Assembly: GCA_038750655.1 (NCBI GenBank)
Contig: JBCDGZ010000007.1
Coordinates: 1 to 64,000, forward strand
Direction of reading: 5' to 3'
From: JBCDGZ01 sp038750655
GTDB lineage: Bacteria; Bacteroidota; Bacteroidia; Chitinophagales; Saprospiraceae
Length of the DNA stretch: 64,000 bases
In this document: positions 16,752 to 26,400 of the stretch, one piece after another
Numbering within the stretch: the stretch's first letter is position 1
Layout of the letters: each line of letters starts with the position of its first letter
Made by a program: the position numbers and the translations under genes
The notes under the pieces: generated by a model
What the model saw: the letters and a program-made list of their open reading frames with translations, nothing else
Databases searched by the model: none
What the model was told of the DNA's origin: nothing

Positions 16752-18032
16752 CTACCCAATTCGGTCGAAACCGGTGTAAGGACGCAGTGCTTTCGGTATA
16801 ACAATTCCGTCTGGGCTTTGGTTGTTCTCCAGCAGGGCGGCGATGATGCGGGCCAGCGCAAGGGCACTGCCGTTGAGGGTATGGGCCAGCTGGGTCTTCT
16901 TGTCCTCTCCACGGAAGCGCAGCTTGAGGCGATTGCTCTGGAAGGTTTCGAAGTTAGAGACCGAGCTGACTTCCAGCCAGCGCTTCTGGGCGGCGGAGTA
17001 GACTTCAAAGTCGTAGGTCAGGGCGGCGGTGAAGCCCAGGTCGCCACCGCAGAGCCGAAGGATGCGGTAGGGCAGCTCCAGCTGTTGCAGTAAGCCTTCG
17101 ACATGCTTCATCATTTCGTAAAGCGTATCATAAGATTGATCTGGATGCTGGATCTGTACAATTTCGATCTTATCGAATTGATGCACCCGATTGAGTCCGC
17201 GCACTTCTTTGCCGTAGGCGCCCGCCTCTCTTCGGAAGCAAGGGGTGTAGCCGGTGAGTTTGATAGGGAAATCATCGGCTTTGAGGATAACATCGCGATA
17301 GATATTGGTTATGGGCACCTCAGCAGTCGGGATAAGGTAGAGATCATCTTTCTCAACATAATACATTTGACCCTCTTTGTCCGGCAATTGCCCAGTTCCT
17401 CTGGCCGTATCTTCATTGACCAGCAGAGGAGGGACTACCTCCTCATAGCCAGCGTCGCGGCCAGCATCGAGGAAAAAATTGATCAATGCACGTTGCAGAC
17501 GAGCCCCTTGCCCTCTAAAAAGCGGAAAGCCTGAACCCGTAATTTTAGCGCCCAGTTTGAAGTCAATGATATTGTACTTGGTCGCCAAATCGAGGTGATC
17601 CATAGCCTGATCGCCGAGTTGCGGCAAGGCCTCGCTCCAATCCTTGTACACCTCATTATCTTCATCAGAATTGCCCGGAGGGACCGAAGGGTGCGGCGTA
17701 TTGGGCAGGGTCAGTAGCAGGGATTTCAGCTTTTGCTCCGCCTGCTGCAATTGTTCCTGTAGGGTTTTTTCTTGTTCTTTGAGGCCTGTTATGGCCGTTT
17801 TTTTGGCTTCGGCCTCCTCTCGCGCACCTTGTTTGAAGAGTGCTCCGATCTCTTTGGAGATGGTCTTACTTTCGCTGCGTACACGATCTAGTTCCGTCTG
17901 CGTCTGTTTCCGAACATCGTCAAAGCCGATCAATTGATCAATGATACCCGCTGAATCCTCAGCGTAGTTACGGGTTTTCAGGCCTTCGAGCACCCGTTCC
18001 CTATTAGCCCGAATAAAACTTAATTGCAGCAT
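16752..18032 (-). CDS. serS: Seryl-tRNA synthetase
   Basis: This 426-residue class II synthetase opens with a coiled-coil arm (residues about 25-105, rich in KEIGALFKQGAREEAEAKK). Motif 2 is seen in CFRREAGAYGKEVRGLNRVH and motif 3 in NGSALALARIIAALLENNQ. TAEVPITN and GGDLGF are active-site landmarks. Length and order match bacterial SerRS. It charges tRNA-Ser (and tRNA-Sec where present) with serine. It stands alone, divergent from rho across a 448-base gap. Confidence 0.98.
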   Translation of the reverse strand: MLQLSFIRANRERVLEGLKTRNYAEDSAGIIDQLIGFDDVRKQTQTELDRVRSESKTISKEIGALFKQGAREEAEAKKTAITGLKEQEKTLQEQLQQAEQKLKSLLLTLPNTPHPSVPPGNSDEDNEVYKDWSEALPQLGDQAMDHLDLATKYNIIDFKLGAKITGSGFPLFRGQGARLQRALINFFLDAGRDAGYEEVVPPLLVNEDTARGTGQLPDKEGQMYYVEKDDLYLIPTAEVPITNIYRDVILKADDFPIKLTGYTPCFRREAGAYGKEVRGLNRVHQFDKIEIVQIQHPDQSYDTLYEMMKHVEGLLQQLELPYRILRLCGGDLGFTAALTYDFEVYSAAQKRWLEVSSVSNFETFQSNRLKLRFRGEDKKTQLAHTLNGSALALARIIAALLENNQSPDGIVIPKALRPYTGFDRIG

Positions 18033-18146
18033 AAAACGTTGATATTAAATATTGATTGGGTATGAATTTTGCGTAAAATTTGAAATAAACCGTTTAAAGG
18101 AAAAACTTTTTGCTTAAGTTTTCGTTAAATTTTTGCAAAGATACTA

Positions 18147-18175
18147 TTTGATTTTAAAAAATAAATGTATTTTTG
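18147..18175 (+). promoter_or_regulatory. Bacteroidota-type promoter upstream of rho
   Basis: TTTG at 18147-18150 and TATTTTTG at 18168-18175 (consensus TAnnTTTG) are 17 bases apart, the known Bacteroidota -33/-7 arrangement. If used, it gives rho a 5' leader of about 300 bases. The remainder of the 18033-18480 gap is AT-rich with no gene seen. Confidence 0.5.
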
Positions 18176-18480
18176 TGTCAGCGAAAAATAAGCACGCCTG
18201 TTTTTAATATCTTTTAGGCATTCTTATCAGGTTATCGTAAGCGCTTTTCCTTCTGAATTCCCACTTTATATTAAGTTACTTCTCACAACTCAGAAGTTAT
18301 AGACATTACACAAGTGATCATTTTTCATTTAAAGTCAAGGCTATTTAAACGTAAGTCCCCACGCATAAACCACTGGTTTCGCCGTTATTTCTAAAGAGAG
18401 ATTAAAATACATCAAATCAATACTTTTGAATTTCCTGTTTACTTACACCAAAATGTTAACTCTAACGTACAGTTTATACT

Positions 18481-20229
18481 ATGTATGATATATTGCAATT
18501 AAACGATATGCTCGTTCCTGAATTGAAGGATCTCGCCGAGCAGCTTGGTCTCAAAGGATACAAGCGTCTGAACAAACAAGAATTGATCTATAAGATACTT
18601 GACGAACAAGCACTAACATCTGAGGATAAAGATGCAGATGAGGAGCCTGCTGCAGAAGCAGCAGTTAAGGAAGCTCCAGCTACTCCCAAACGAAGAGCAA
18701 GAAAAGAGGAGGGCTACCGCAAGCCCGCTAGTCGCCGCCGAAGAGTGACTAAAAACACAGAACCTGCTGAAGAGCCTGCCGAGGATACACCGGCTGAAAC
18801 TCCCGAGCCCGAAGAAGTGGAAGCCCCGGTTGTGGAGAAAGCTGCTCCTGTTGCTAATGATCAGGAAGAGGAGAAGAAAGCGGAGGCCCCTGCGCCCAGA
18901 GAACGTCGCCGGCCGGAGGCCCGGGAGCACCGCCGAGACGATAGACGCGATGACCGTAGAGATGACCGTCGGGAAGATCGTCGGGACGACCGCAGAGAAA
19001 GAGGAGACTACGACGATCGCCGCAAAAATTATAACGATCGCAGAGCTAATAATGACGACAACCGCGACGCTGCTGCCGAGCCGCCCGCAAATCCTTTTAA
19101 TATTGAACTCGACGGCATCATCGAAGGAGAGGGTATCCTCGAAATGATGCCGGATGGCTATGGCTTCCTGCGTTCTGCCGATTATAACTACCTCACTTCG
19201 CCAGATGACATCTACGTGTCTCCTTCTCAGATCAAATTGTTTGGTCTGCGCACCGGAGATACGGTACGTGGTGCGATTCGTCCACCGAAGGAAGGAGAAA
19301 AATATTTCGCTTTACTGCGCGTCTCTCGCATCAACGGCCTGGTGCCTGCGGAAATTAGAGACCGCGTTCCATTTGATTACTTGACACCACTTTTTCCCGA
19401 CGAGAAATTCAATCTTTCTTCTTCTCCAACCGGTAAAGATTTCGGCAATCGCATGATTGATCTTTTCGCACCGATTGGAAAGGGACAGCGGGGACTGATC
19501 GTCGCTCAGCCTAAGACGGGTAAGACTTTCTTGCTGAAGGATGTGGCCAACGCCATTGCTCGTAACCACCCCGAATGCTACCTCATCGTCCTCTTGATCG
19601 ATGAACGCCCTGAGGAGGTAACGGACATGCGCCGCAGTGTAAATGCGGAAGTCGTTGCTTCTACCTTCGATGAGCCTGCTGACAATCACGTTCGCGTTGC
19701 TGGAATTGTACTGGAGAAGGCTAAGCGTCTGGTTGAAAGTGGACACGATACGGTTATCTTGCTCGATTCCATCACGCGTTTGGCCAGAGCCTACAATACC
19801 GTTGCACCAGCTAGTGGTAAGGTGCTCTCTGGTGGTGTGGAAGCCAACGCATTGCACAAGCCTAAGAAATTCTTCGGTGCGGCTCGTAACATTGAAAATG
19901 GAGGGTCGCTGACCATCCTGGCTACAGCACTGATCGACACAGGATCCAAGATGGACGGTGTGATCTTCGAAGAATTCAAGGGTACGGGTAACATGGAACT
20001 CCAGTTGGATCGCAATCTGGCCAACAAGCGGATGTACCCAGCCATCGATCTTACCAAGTCAAGTACACGTCGCGAAGATTTGCTGCTTGATAAGGATACG
20101 ATGCAGCGCATGTTCATCCTCCGCAATCACCTTGCTGATATGAAACCAGATGAAGCCATGAATTTCCTCCGCAAAAATATGCAGCACACGACTAGCAACG
20201 AGGAATTCTTGATTTCGATGAACGGTTAA
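18481..20229 (+). CDS. rho: Transcription termination factor Rho
   Basis: This 582-residue protein begins with a Rho N-terminal helical domain (MLVPELKDLAEQLGLKGYKR). An acidic/Pro-rich then Arg/Asp-rich disordered insert follows (about residues 45-205, with repeated R-D-D-R-R). Next come the RNA-binding OB domain (EGEGILEMMPDGYGFLRSAD) and the RecA-type ATPase: Walker A in AQPKTGKTFLLK, LLIDERPEEV, and ILLDSITRLARAYN. The core is fully conserved and ends at the usual place. Rho loads on naked RNA and terminates transcription with ATP hydrolysis. The long charged insert is common in Bacteroidota and is associated with phase separation or added RNA binding in known examples. Confidence 0.98.
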   Translation: MYDILQLNDMLVPELKDLAEQLGLKGYKRLNKQELIYKILDEQALTSEDKDADEEPAAEAAVKEAPATPKRRARKEEGYRKPASRRRRVTKNTEPAEEPAEDTPAETPEPEEVEAPVVEKAAPVANDQEEEKKAEAPAPRERRRPEAREHRRDDRRDDRRDDRREDRRDDRRERGDYDDRRKNYNDRRANNDDNRDAAAEPPANPFNIELDGIIEGEGILEMMPDGYGFLRSADYNYLTSPDDIYVSPSQIKLFGLRTGDTVRGAIRPPKEGEKYFALLRVSRINGLVPAEIRDRVPFDYLTPLFPDEKFNLSSSPTGKDFGNRMIDLFAPIGKGQRGLIVAQPKTGKTFLLKDVANAIARNHPECYLIVLLIDERPEEVTDMRRSVNAEVVASTFDEPADNHVRVAGIVLEKAKRLVESGHDTVILLDSITRLARAYNTVAPASGKVLSGGVEANALHKPKKFFGAARNIENGGSLTILATALIDTGSKMDGVIFEEFKGTGNMELQLDRNLANKRMYPAIDLTKSSTRREDLLLDKDTMQRMFILRNHLADMKPDEAMNFLRKNMQHTTSNEEFLISMNG

Positions 20230-20262
20230 TTTGCATACAAACTGCCCTGTAATATACCACTG

Positions 20263-20294
20263 AACGAACAGACTTGACTACAGGTCTGTTCGTT
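20263..20294 (+). terminator. Hairpin after rho
   Basis: An 11-bp perfect stem (20263-20273 with 20284-20294) with a 10-base loop lies 34 bases after the rho stop. The T-run after it is short, so termination may be partial and allow read-through to the TPR lipoprotein gene. Confidence 0.6.
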
Positions 20295-20327
20295 TGCTGA
20301 TTTAGAGTATCTGTAAATCTAAAAACG

Positions 20328-21362
20328 ATGAAGTCAATATTCCAAACTATTGCAGGCATGACTTTTCTTTGCCTTCTCTTTTTGTGTGCTTGTCAAGAAG
20401 GAGCACAAGAACAAACTTCAAATACCGCCACGGCACCTGCCGTGAGTTCTGCCATTCCGGACATTGAAGTCCTCAACCAAAAATTAGCCGAGGATCCGCA
20501 GAATCCTCAACTCTATGCCGCGCGAGCCAGGGCCTACTACGAACACGATGGTTACGACGAGGCCATCGACGATCTCAATAATGCACTGCGCCTGGACACC
20601 AGCAATGTTGCCTACATGCACTTACTGGCCGATGTCTATCTGGATTATTTTAAGTCTAGCTACGCCTTGAAAACAATGGAGCGAGTTGTTGAACTTTATC
20701 CCAAGCGCATTCCTTCCCTGCTCAAGCTGGCCGAATTTCAGTTGATCCTCAAAAAGCACGATGAGTCCTTACAAACCATCGAACGCATCCTCAAGCAAGA
20801 TGCGTTGAATGGGGAAGCCTTCTACATGACAGGCAGGGTTTTTGAAGATATGGGAGAAATGGATAAAGCGATTCGGAGCTACGAAAAGGCAGTCGATAGC
20901 GATCCTGATCTCTCGGAGGTATGGATGAAACTGGGTAGCTTGTTTGCAGAGCGCAAAGACCCTAATGCCATTCGCTACTTCGATAATGCTATACTCGTGG
21001 ATAGTGCTAATATCGATGCGCATTTCAACAAAGCCAGTTATCTGCACAATCGAGGTGAATTACAAAAGGCCATTGCTACCTATCGTAATATCCATCGAAT
21101 CGCTCCGCAAATGGCGGATGCGTATTACAATTGCGGGCTGGCCTACATGGAGCTGGACTCCTTGGATCATGCCTCGGCGCAGTTCGATCTGACAGTCAAG
21201 ATGAAGCCGACCCATATTATGGGGTATTGCTATCGAGGGGTCGCCTCAGAGATGAAGGGGGACCTGACGAAGGCCAAGAATGATTTTAAGCAGGCCCTGA
21301 ATTTGGCGCCTAATTTCGAACGTGCTCAACAAGCCCTACAGAAACTGGAATCGGTTAATTAA
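20328..21362 (+). CDS. TPR-repeat lipoprotein
   Basis: This 344-residue protein has a lipoprotein signal (FLCLLFLCAC, lipobox Cys at about residue 22), a short Thr/Ala-rich linker and about eight TPR units (for example EAIDDLNNALRLDTSN and KAKNDFKQALNLAPNFERA). The protein is anchored in the envelope and probably acts as a scaffold. The next gene starts 4 bases after its stop, so it forms a unit with a thioredoxin-like lipoprotein. Relatives of this type occur in T9SS/gliding species, but no specific assignment is possible. Confidence 0.85.
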   Translation: MKSIFQTIAGMTFLCLLFLCACQEGAQEQTSNTATAPAVSSAIPDIEVLNQKLAEDPQNPQLYAARARAYYEHDGYDEAIDDLNNALRLDTSNVAYMHLLADVYLDYFKSSYALKTMERVVELYPKRIPSLLKLAEFQLILKKHDESLQTIERILKQDALNGEAFYMTGRVFEDMGEMDKAIRSYEKAVDSDPDLSEVWMKLGSLFAERKDPNAIRYFDNAILVDSANIDAHFNKASYLHNRGELQKAIATYRNIHRIAPQMADAYYNCGLAYMELDSLDHASAQFDLTVKMKPTHIMGYCYRGVASEMKGDLTKAKNDFKQALNLAPNFERAQQALQKLESVN

Positions 21363-21366
21363 TCTT

Positions 21367-22005
21367 ATGAAAACAATGGCTTATCTTTTGGCGCTGCTGC
21401 TGTTGGGGGGCTGCGCTGGCGAAGTGGTGGAGGTCAATCGCGAGGTGGCTTCGGCCGAGGTAGAACAACAGGCGGTAAAGGTGGCTGCGCCGGTGCGAGC
21501 CGATACCACGCCGCCCCGTCCGGGCTACATCATCGACCGGGCTCGCCCCAAAGCACAAATTAATTCAAGCTATCCCTACGACATTCCACTGAAATCCGCA
21601 GCGGGCCAAGCCCTCAACTCTTCCGAAGTGTTGAGCCAGGAGGACCAACCCGTCGTCTTGCTCTTCTGGCTGACCACCTGCTACCCGTGTCGTATGGAAA
21701 TGAAAGCGATTGCCAAAGAGTATGAAGCCTGGCAGCAGGAAACGCCTTTTCAGCTGGTTGCTATTTCGACAGATTTTCAAAAGAATTTTTCCTCCTTCAC
21801 CAAGATGGTCGAAAAAAACAATTGGCCCTGGCTAAGTGTCAATGATGTCAACCGGGAGTTTCGACGGATTATGCCGGGACGGCTCAACGGCTTACCGCAG
21901 CTTTTTGTACTGGATAAAAACCGAAAGATTACCTATCACAAGCGCAAGTACCAACCGGGAGATGAGAAAGAGCTTTTTCGGCAAATTCAACTGGCGGCGG
22001 GTTAA
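21367..22005 (+). CDS. TlpA-like thioredoxin-family lipoprotein
   Basis: The start at 21367 gives MKTMAYLLALLLLGGC, a short lipoprotein signal; the longer frame from 21322 overlaps the TPR gene and is rejected. The 212-residue product has a thioredoxin fold with active site TTCYPCRMEM (CxxC as Cys-Tyr-Pro-Cys), the cis-Pro at GRLNGLPQLFVLD, and a typical TlpA/ResA strand order. It should act as a periplasmic thiol-disulfide reductase, possibly for cytochrome c maturation or for the neighbouring exported proteins. It is co-transcribed with the TPR lipoprotein. Confidence 0.85.
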   Translation: MKTMAYLLALLLLGGCAGEVVEVNREVASAEVEQQAVKVAAPVRADTTPPRPGYIIDRARPKAQINSSYPYDIPLKSAAGQALNSSEVLSQEDQPVVLLFWLTTCYPCRMEMKAIAKEYEAWQQETPFQLVAISTDFQKNFSSFTKMVEKNNWPWLSVNDVNREFRRIMPGRLNGLPQLFVLDKNRKITYHKRKYQPGDEKELFRQIQLAAG

Positions 22006-22106
22006 GCCCCGCTGGCCTACGGCCTCCCAAGTTTTTAATCAATCATTGTGTGTTCTTGGCAATTACTGTTATATTAATACACATTTTTCATTAAAACATT
22101 ATTACT

Positions 22107-22307
22107 ATGGCTGTCTTAAAAGTCGTTGAAATTTTAGCCAACTCCAGCAAGAGCTGGGAAGATGCTACCCGCAAAGCAGTAAAGAAAGCTTCCAAATCCC
22201 TACACGATATTCGCTCCGTCTATGTCCAAAGCCAAAGTGCCGTTGTTAAGGGAGGCGAAGTGACGGAGTTTAGAGTGAACCTTAAAGTTACTTTCGAAGT
22301 CAAATGA
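22107..22307 (+). CDS. Dodecin family flavin-binding protein
   Basis: This 66-residue protein matches dodecin in length and pattern: KVVEILANSSKSWEDATRKA, then a helix and SLHDIRSVYVQSQSAVV, ending FRVNLKVTFEV. Twelve copies form a hollow sphere that stores riboflavin/FMN or CoA-type ligands. The usual aromatic flavin-stacking Trp is seen in KSWEDA. It is a single gene with its own terminator. Confidence 0.93.
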   Translation: MAVLKVVEILANSSKSWEDATRKAVKKASKSLHDIRSVYVQSQSAVVKGGEVTEFRVNLKVTFEVK

Positions 22308-22339
22308 TACCATCAAGGGCATGATTGCTTCTTGAGCAC

Positions 22340-22379
22340 AATAGACCTCTTGTCACATAAAGTTGGCAAGAGGTTTATT
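22340..22379 (+). terminator. Rho-independent terminator after dodecin
   Basis: A 13-bp near-perfect stem (22340-22352 with 22367-22379) is followed by a short T-rich tail. The rest of the 358-base gap to the next gene is AT-rich with no feature recognised. Confidence 0.7.
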
Positions 22380-22665
22380 GTTTGTCGTAATTGTAGGGAA
22401 CTTTACGGATAAGCTTGTCACGAAACGTAGTATTTCCACGATAGCAATTACGATTAAGAATTAAGATATTATCCATCAGAATCCTACCTCAATCGCAATT
22501 ATGGATTAATATTTGTAGTATCTCTCATATCCTTTCGAACATATTGCTGTGGGTTTGTTAAAGTTTATTTAAATCCACATACATTAACTTGTAAAACTCC
22601 CTTTATTCCTTTATTTTGTAAAATGCTGGCTTGAGCTATTCTCAGTCGGTCAACAAATACAATCT

Positions 22666-23016
22666 ATGAAGAAAGGTATACTATTCATTTTTTTTAATTT
22701 CCTCCTCATCAGCGTCGGTTACTCACAACTTGCAGTTGCCCAAAGTAACCCAGCAATCACGACTACGAGTAAGGTTAATAAGGGCGATCACCTCAAGGTG
22801 TTCCCTAATCCTGCTACGCAGTATATCCAGCTGAACAATGCCAAAGATGTTGACCACATCGTCATCTACAATGTAGTAGGTAGAAGAATGAAAAGTTATA
22901 AGGTGACGGAAGGAAAGAAATATGATATTAATAGTCTACCCGTAGGAATGTACCTTGTACAGCTAGTTGACCACAACAAAAAAGTGATCACTACTCAACG
23001 GCTGAGTAAACGATAA
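22666..23016 (+). CDS. Tiny T9SS-sorted protein (signal peptide plus C-terminal sorting domain)
   Basis: This 116-residue protein has a signal peptide (ILFIFFNFLLISVGYS, cleavage before Q), a spacer of about 22 residues rich in Thr/Ser/Asn, and then a type A T9SS sorting domain filling the rest: LKVFPNPATQYIQLNN, IVIYNVVGRRMKSY, and NSLPVGMYLVQL to the C-terminal KVITTQRLSKR. The domain targets proteins through the outer membrane and is usually removed by PorU. Here almost no cargo remains, which is unusual. It could be a small surface peptide, a sorting decoy or a relic. A strong terminator follows. Confidence 0.85.
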   Translation: MKKGILFIFFNFLLISVGYSQLAVAQSNPAITTTSKVNKGDHLKVFPNPATQYIQLNNAKDVDHIVIYNVVGRRMKSYKVTEGKKYDINSLPVGMYLVQLVDHNKKVITTQRLSKR

Positions 23017-23038
23017 ATATCTTTTCCCAATAGAAAGG

Positions 23039-23073
23039 AAATCCCTTAGTGCCGAGGCGCTAAGGGATTTTTG
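23039..23073 (+). terminator. Rho-independent terminator
   Basis: An 11-bp stem (AAATCCCTTAG with CTAAGGGATTT) is followed by TTG then TTTT. It ends the tiny T9SS gene. The following 23074-23383 stretch holds nothing recognised. Confidence 0.85.
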
Positions 23074-23383
23074 TTTTCATAGCTTAGCATTTTTCATTGT
23101 ATGAAAACAAGCCTTTGTACAGCATAGCTACAAAGACCAACCAATGAATACTGCGTTGATTATGCAAATAGGAACTGGTTAGGGAGATGTTGGGCAGGAA
23201 GGAATTTAGGGTGCCTATTACGGCCGTATGTGTTTAGTGTTGGTTTCGCCATTAGTCTTAATATTTTGCTAAAGGGAAAATACAACACCTTTGAATAGGA
23301 TTCAATCCTCGAACTGTATACTTAGCGTCATTCGCTATCTTTCTGATATTCAATCACTAGGCTTATTGTGAGGTATGCCAATT

Positions 23384-23428
23384 AGCCGACGAAACACATA
23401 TAATAATAATCAATGTGATTCGTCGGCT
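23384..23428 (-). terminator. Long hairpin terminating the 2093-residue surface-protein gene
   Basis: A 10-bp perfect stem (23384-23393 with 23419-23428) continues past one A/A mismatch as CACAT/ATGTG. It lies 22 bases downstream of the minus-strand stop at 23450. Confidence 0.75.
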
Positions 23429-23449
23429 ATTTTATCGTGATAGGTGAAA

Positions 23450-26400
23450 TTATCTACTTAGTACAATGCGCTTGCTTACCGTACGTTGGTCAACCAGAAT
23501 GCGGAGCCAGTAAACGCCCGCAGGTAAATGGTCGAGGTCTAATTGATACGTCTGTCGGTGCGCTGCCTCGTTGACGTTGACCCTAAGCTGTCGGCCTACG
23601 GCATCGTACAAACTCAGCTGCACCTCCTCTGCACCCGGTATATTAAGCTCCAAATACACCTGCCCCGAACTAGGATTCGGGAAAAGCCGCACCCGCTTCG
23701 CCAACTCTGGATCAATAACCGAAGTCAAATTATCAATACGGAGCACGTTAGAGCTAATAATACAACCCATAGCATCGACAACCTCCAATTCATAATCCCC
23801 CGCTGGGAAATCAACCAAATCCTCGGCAGTCGAAACAAGGGTTCCATTGTTACTCCAGGTGTAAGTGTAGGGCGCTGTTCCCCCATTGATGGAAACATCA
23901 ATACTCCCCAAACCATTCATACCGATTTCATCCACAATCTCCTCCACCGTCAAATGGAGTTCTGGCAACTCGGTAATGGTAAAACTATTGCTACTCGTAC
24001 AGCCGCTGGCATCCACCACCTCGACTGTGTAGGTCCCGGGGGCCAAGCCATCGACTTGCATTCCCGTTTGCCCATTACTCCAGACGTAAGTATAGCCCGG
24101 CGTACCACCTTCAGCCACGACTTCCGCCGTCCCGTTCGTTTCCCCAAAGCAAAGTGCTGCATCGCTCATAACATCAGATTCCAACGTATTGGTCACAGTT
24201 ACCATAAAGCTACAGCTCACCGTATTGCCTGCGGCATCCGTAAACTGATAAACCTCTTCCGTCGTCCCCTCCGGGAACTGCGCCCCACTACCCAAGCCAC
24301 TCATCAATTGCGGGCTGAACAACTCGCAGTTATCTACCGCCTCCGGCAGCTGATAAGTCACCAAACCATCACAGTTATTGACCTCAATATCCGAAGGGCA
24401 GCTGATCAGCGTTGGTGCAATATCATCAACAATCGTTACCACCACCATCGTACTATGGCTATTTCCACTTGCATCCTTTACCGTCAGCTCGACCATTTGC
24501 TCCCCTAGCTCCGAACAGCTAAAGCTGCTGCGGTCAATCTCTATGCTGGCAATGCCGCAGTTATCCGAACTGCCATTGTTGATCGCATCGGCGCTGATAC
24601 TGGCCTGTCCGTTGGCGTTAAGAAATACCGTCTGAGTTTGCCCGATGGCAATGGGCGGTGTATCATCTTGAGCAATGATGTTCACCTGCTGCGCTGTACT
24701 ACAGCCATTTTGATCGGTAATGATAACTTCATACTGTCCAGCCATCAGGCCCATCGCTTCCGCCCCGCTTTGTCCATCCGACCAAGTATACTCAAAGGGC
24801 GGAACGCCGCCGACTGCGCTAATACTCGCCGTACCGACGGCTTCATCCGCACATTGCACATTGGTTTGGTTGGCTACGCTGGCTTCCAGTAGTGCAGGCT
24901 CATTAAGATCGATGGTGCGGGTGAGCAGGCAGCCCTGGCTATCAGTGATGGTCAAGGTATAGCTGCCAGCGGCGAGTTGGGTTTCTGTAGTACCGATATT
25001 GCCGCTGGGCCATAGGTAGCTCAGACCTCCGGTGCCTCCGGCTGCGCTGATGGAGATCATTCCATCATCACCACCGAAGCAGGAGACAGGCTGCTGTTCA
25101 GTTGTTTCTACGGTAATCGGGGTGGGGTTATCTAGATGGAGGTTGACCACAGAGGGGCAGTTGCCAGCGTCAGTAATCGTTACGGTGTAGCTGCCCGCAG
25201 ATAGGCTTGTGGCCATCGCTTCCGTGGAGCCATTGGACCAGTTGTAATTGAAGGGCGGCGTGCCGCCGTTGAGAACGGCCGTGGCCTGCCCATCATTGCC
25301 GTCGAAGCAGCTGATGCTTTGTTCTTCGATGGCTGCGCTGAAGAAGGAGCAGTCGTAGGCTTTGATGTCGATAGTCTCGCTTTTGGAGCAGCCATTGGCA
25401 TCCCTAATTTGTACGGTATAGCTGCCCGGAGCCAAGTCGCTGATACTGGATTCTGTTGAACCATTGCTCCACAGATAGGCGTAGGGCGGCGTGCCTCCGC
25501 TTACGCTGGCGCTTGCCTGGCCATCGTGAGCGCCCAGCGCCGACTCATCGGTGCCGGAGGCGGTACTGCTCAGGGCCGTCGGCTCGTCGATGAGCAGGGG
25601 GGTCTCCGTCGTACAGCCGTTGGCATCCCTGATTTGTATGATGTAGCTGCCGGCAGCGAGGTTGCTGAGAGTAGGGCTACTACTGCCGTCGGGCCAGAGG
25701 TAAGTCAAGGTACCAGTGCCGCCGGAGGCAGAGAGACTGGCCGTTCCGTCTGTACCACCGAAGCAGCTTACATTGCTTTGCTGGTCAACACTAGCCACAA
25801 TGGCGCTGGGTTGTTCGATGATGATGTTGGCGGTGAAGGGGCAGTTGTTATCGTCTGTTGCCGTAACGGCGTAGCTACCTGGGCTGAGATTACCGATGCT
25901 CGCACCCTGCCCTCCGTTCGACCATTGATAGGTATAAGGGCCATCACCGGCAGTGAGGTTGACGCTTGCTGTTCCATTGGCTGCGCCATTACAGCTAATA
26001 TTGGTAGCCTCGACCGTACCATTGATGGTGCAATTGAAGCTATTGATAGTCGCCGAAATTTCGGTCTTACAGCCATTGGCATCTGTGATGCTAACGGTAT
26101 AAATGCCTGGTGTCAAATCGCTGATATTGGGCGAGCTTTGTCCGGTATTCCAGAGATAGGCATAGGGGGGCGTACCGCCGCTGATGCTTATACTGGCCGT
26201 ACCATCGTCTGCGCCGTCGGCCGTCTCATCGCTGGTCGTACTGCTGCTGACAAGCGGAGCTGGCTCGCTGATATTGATACTCATACTGACGGTACAACCT
26301 ACTTCATCGCTCACCACTACGCTGTAATTGCCAGCAGCCAGATCTTTAACCTCAGGAGTGGTACCGCCATTGGACCAGTCATAGTTATAAGCTCCCGTAC

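Noticed and set aside
23543..24508. 321-codon plus-strand open frame
   Set aside because: It is antisense to the C-terminal half of the same giant gene and has no start context or recognisable fold.
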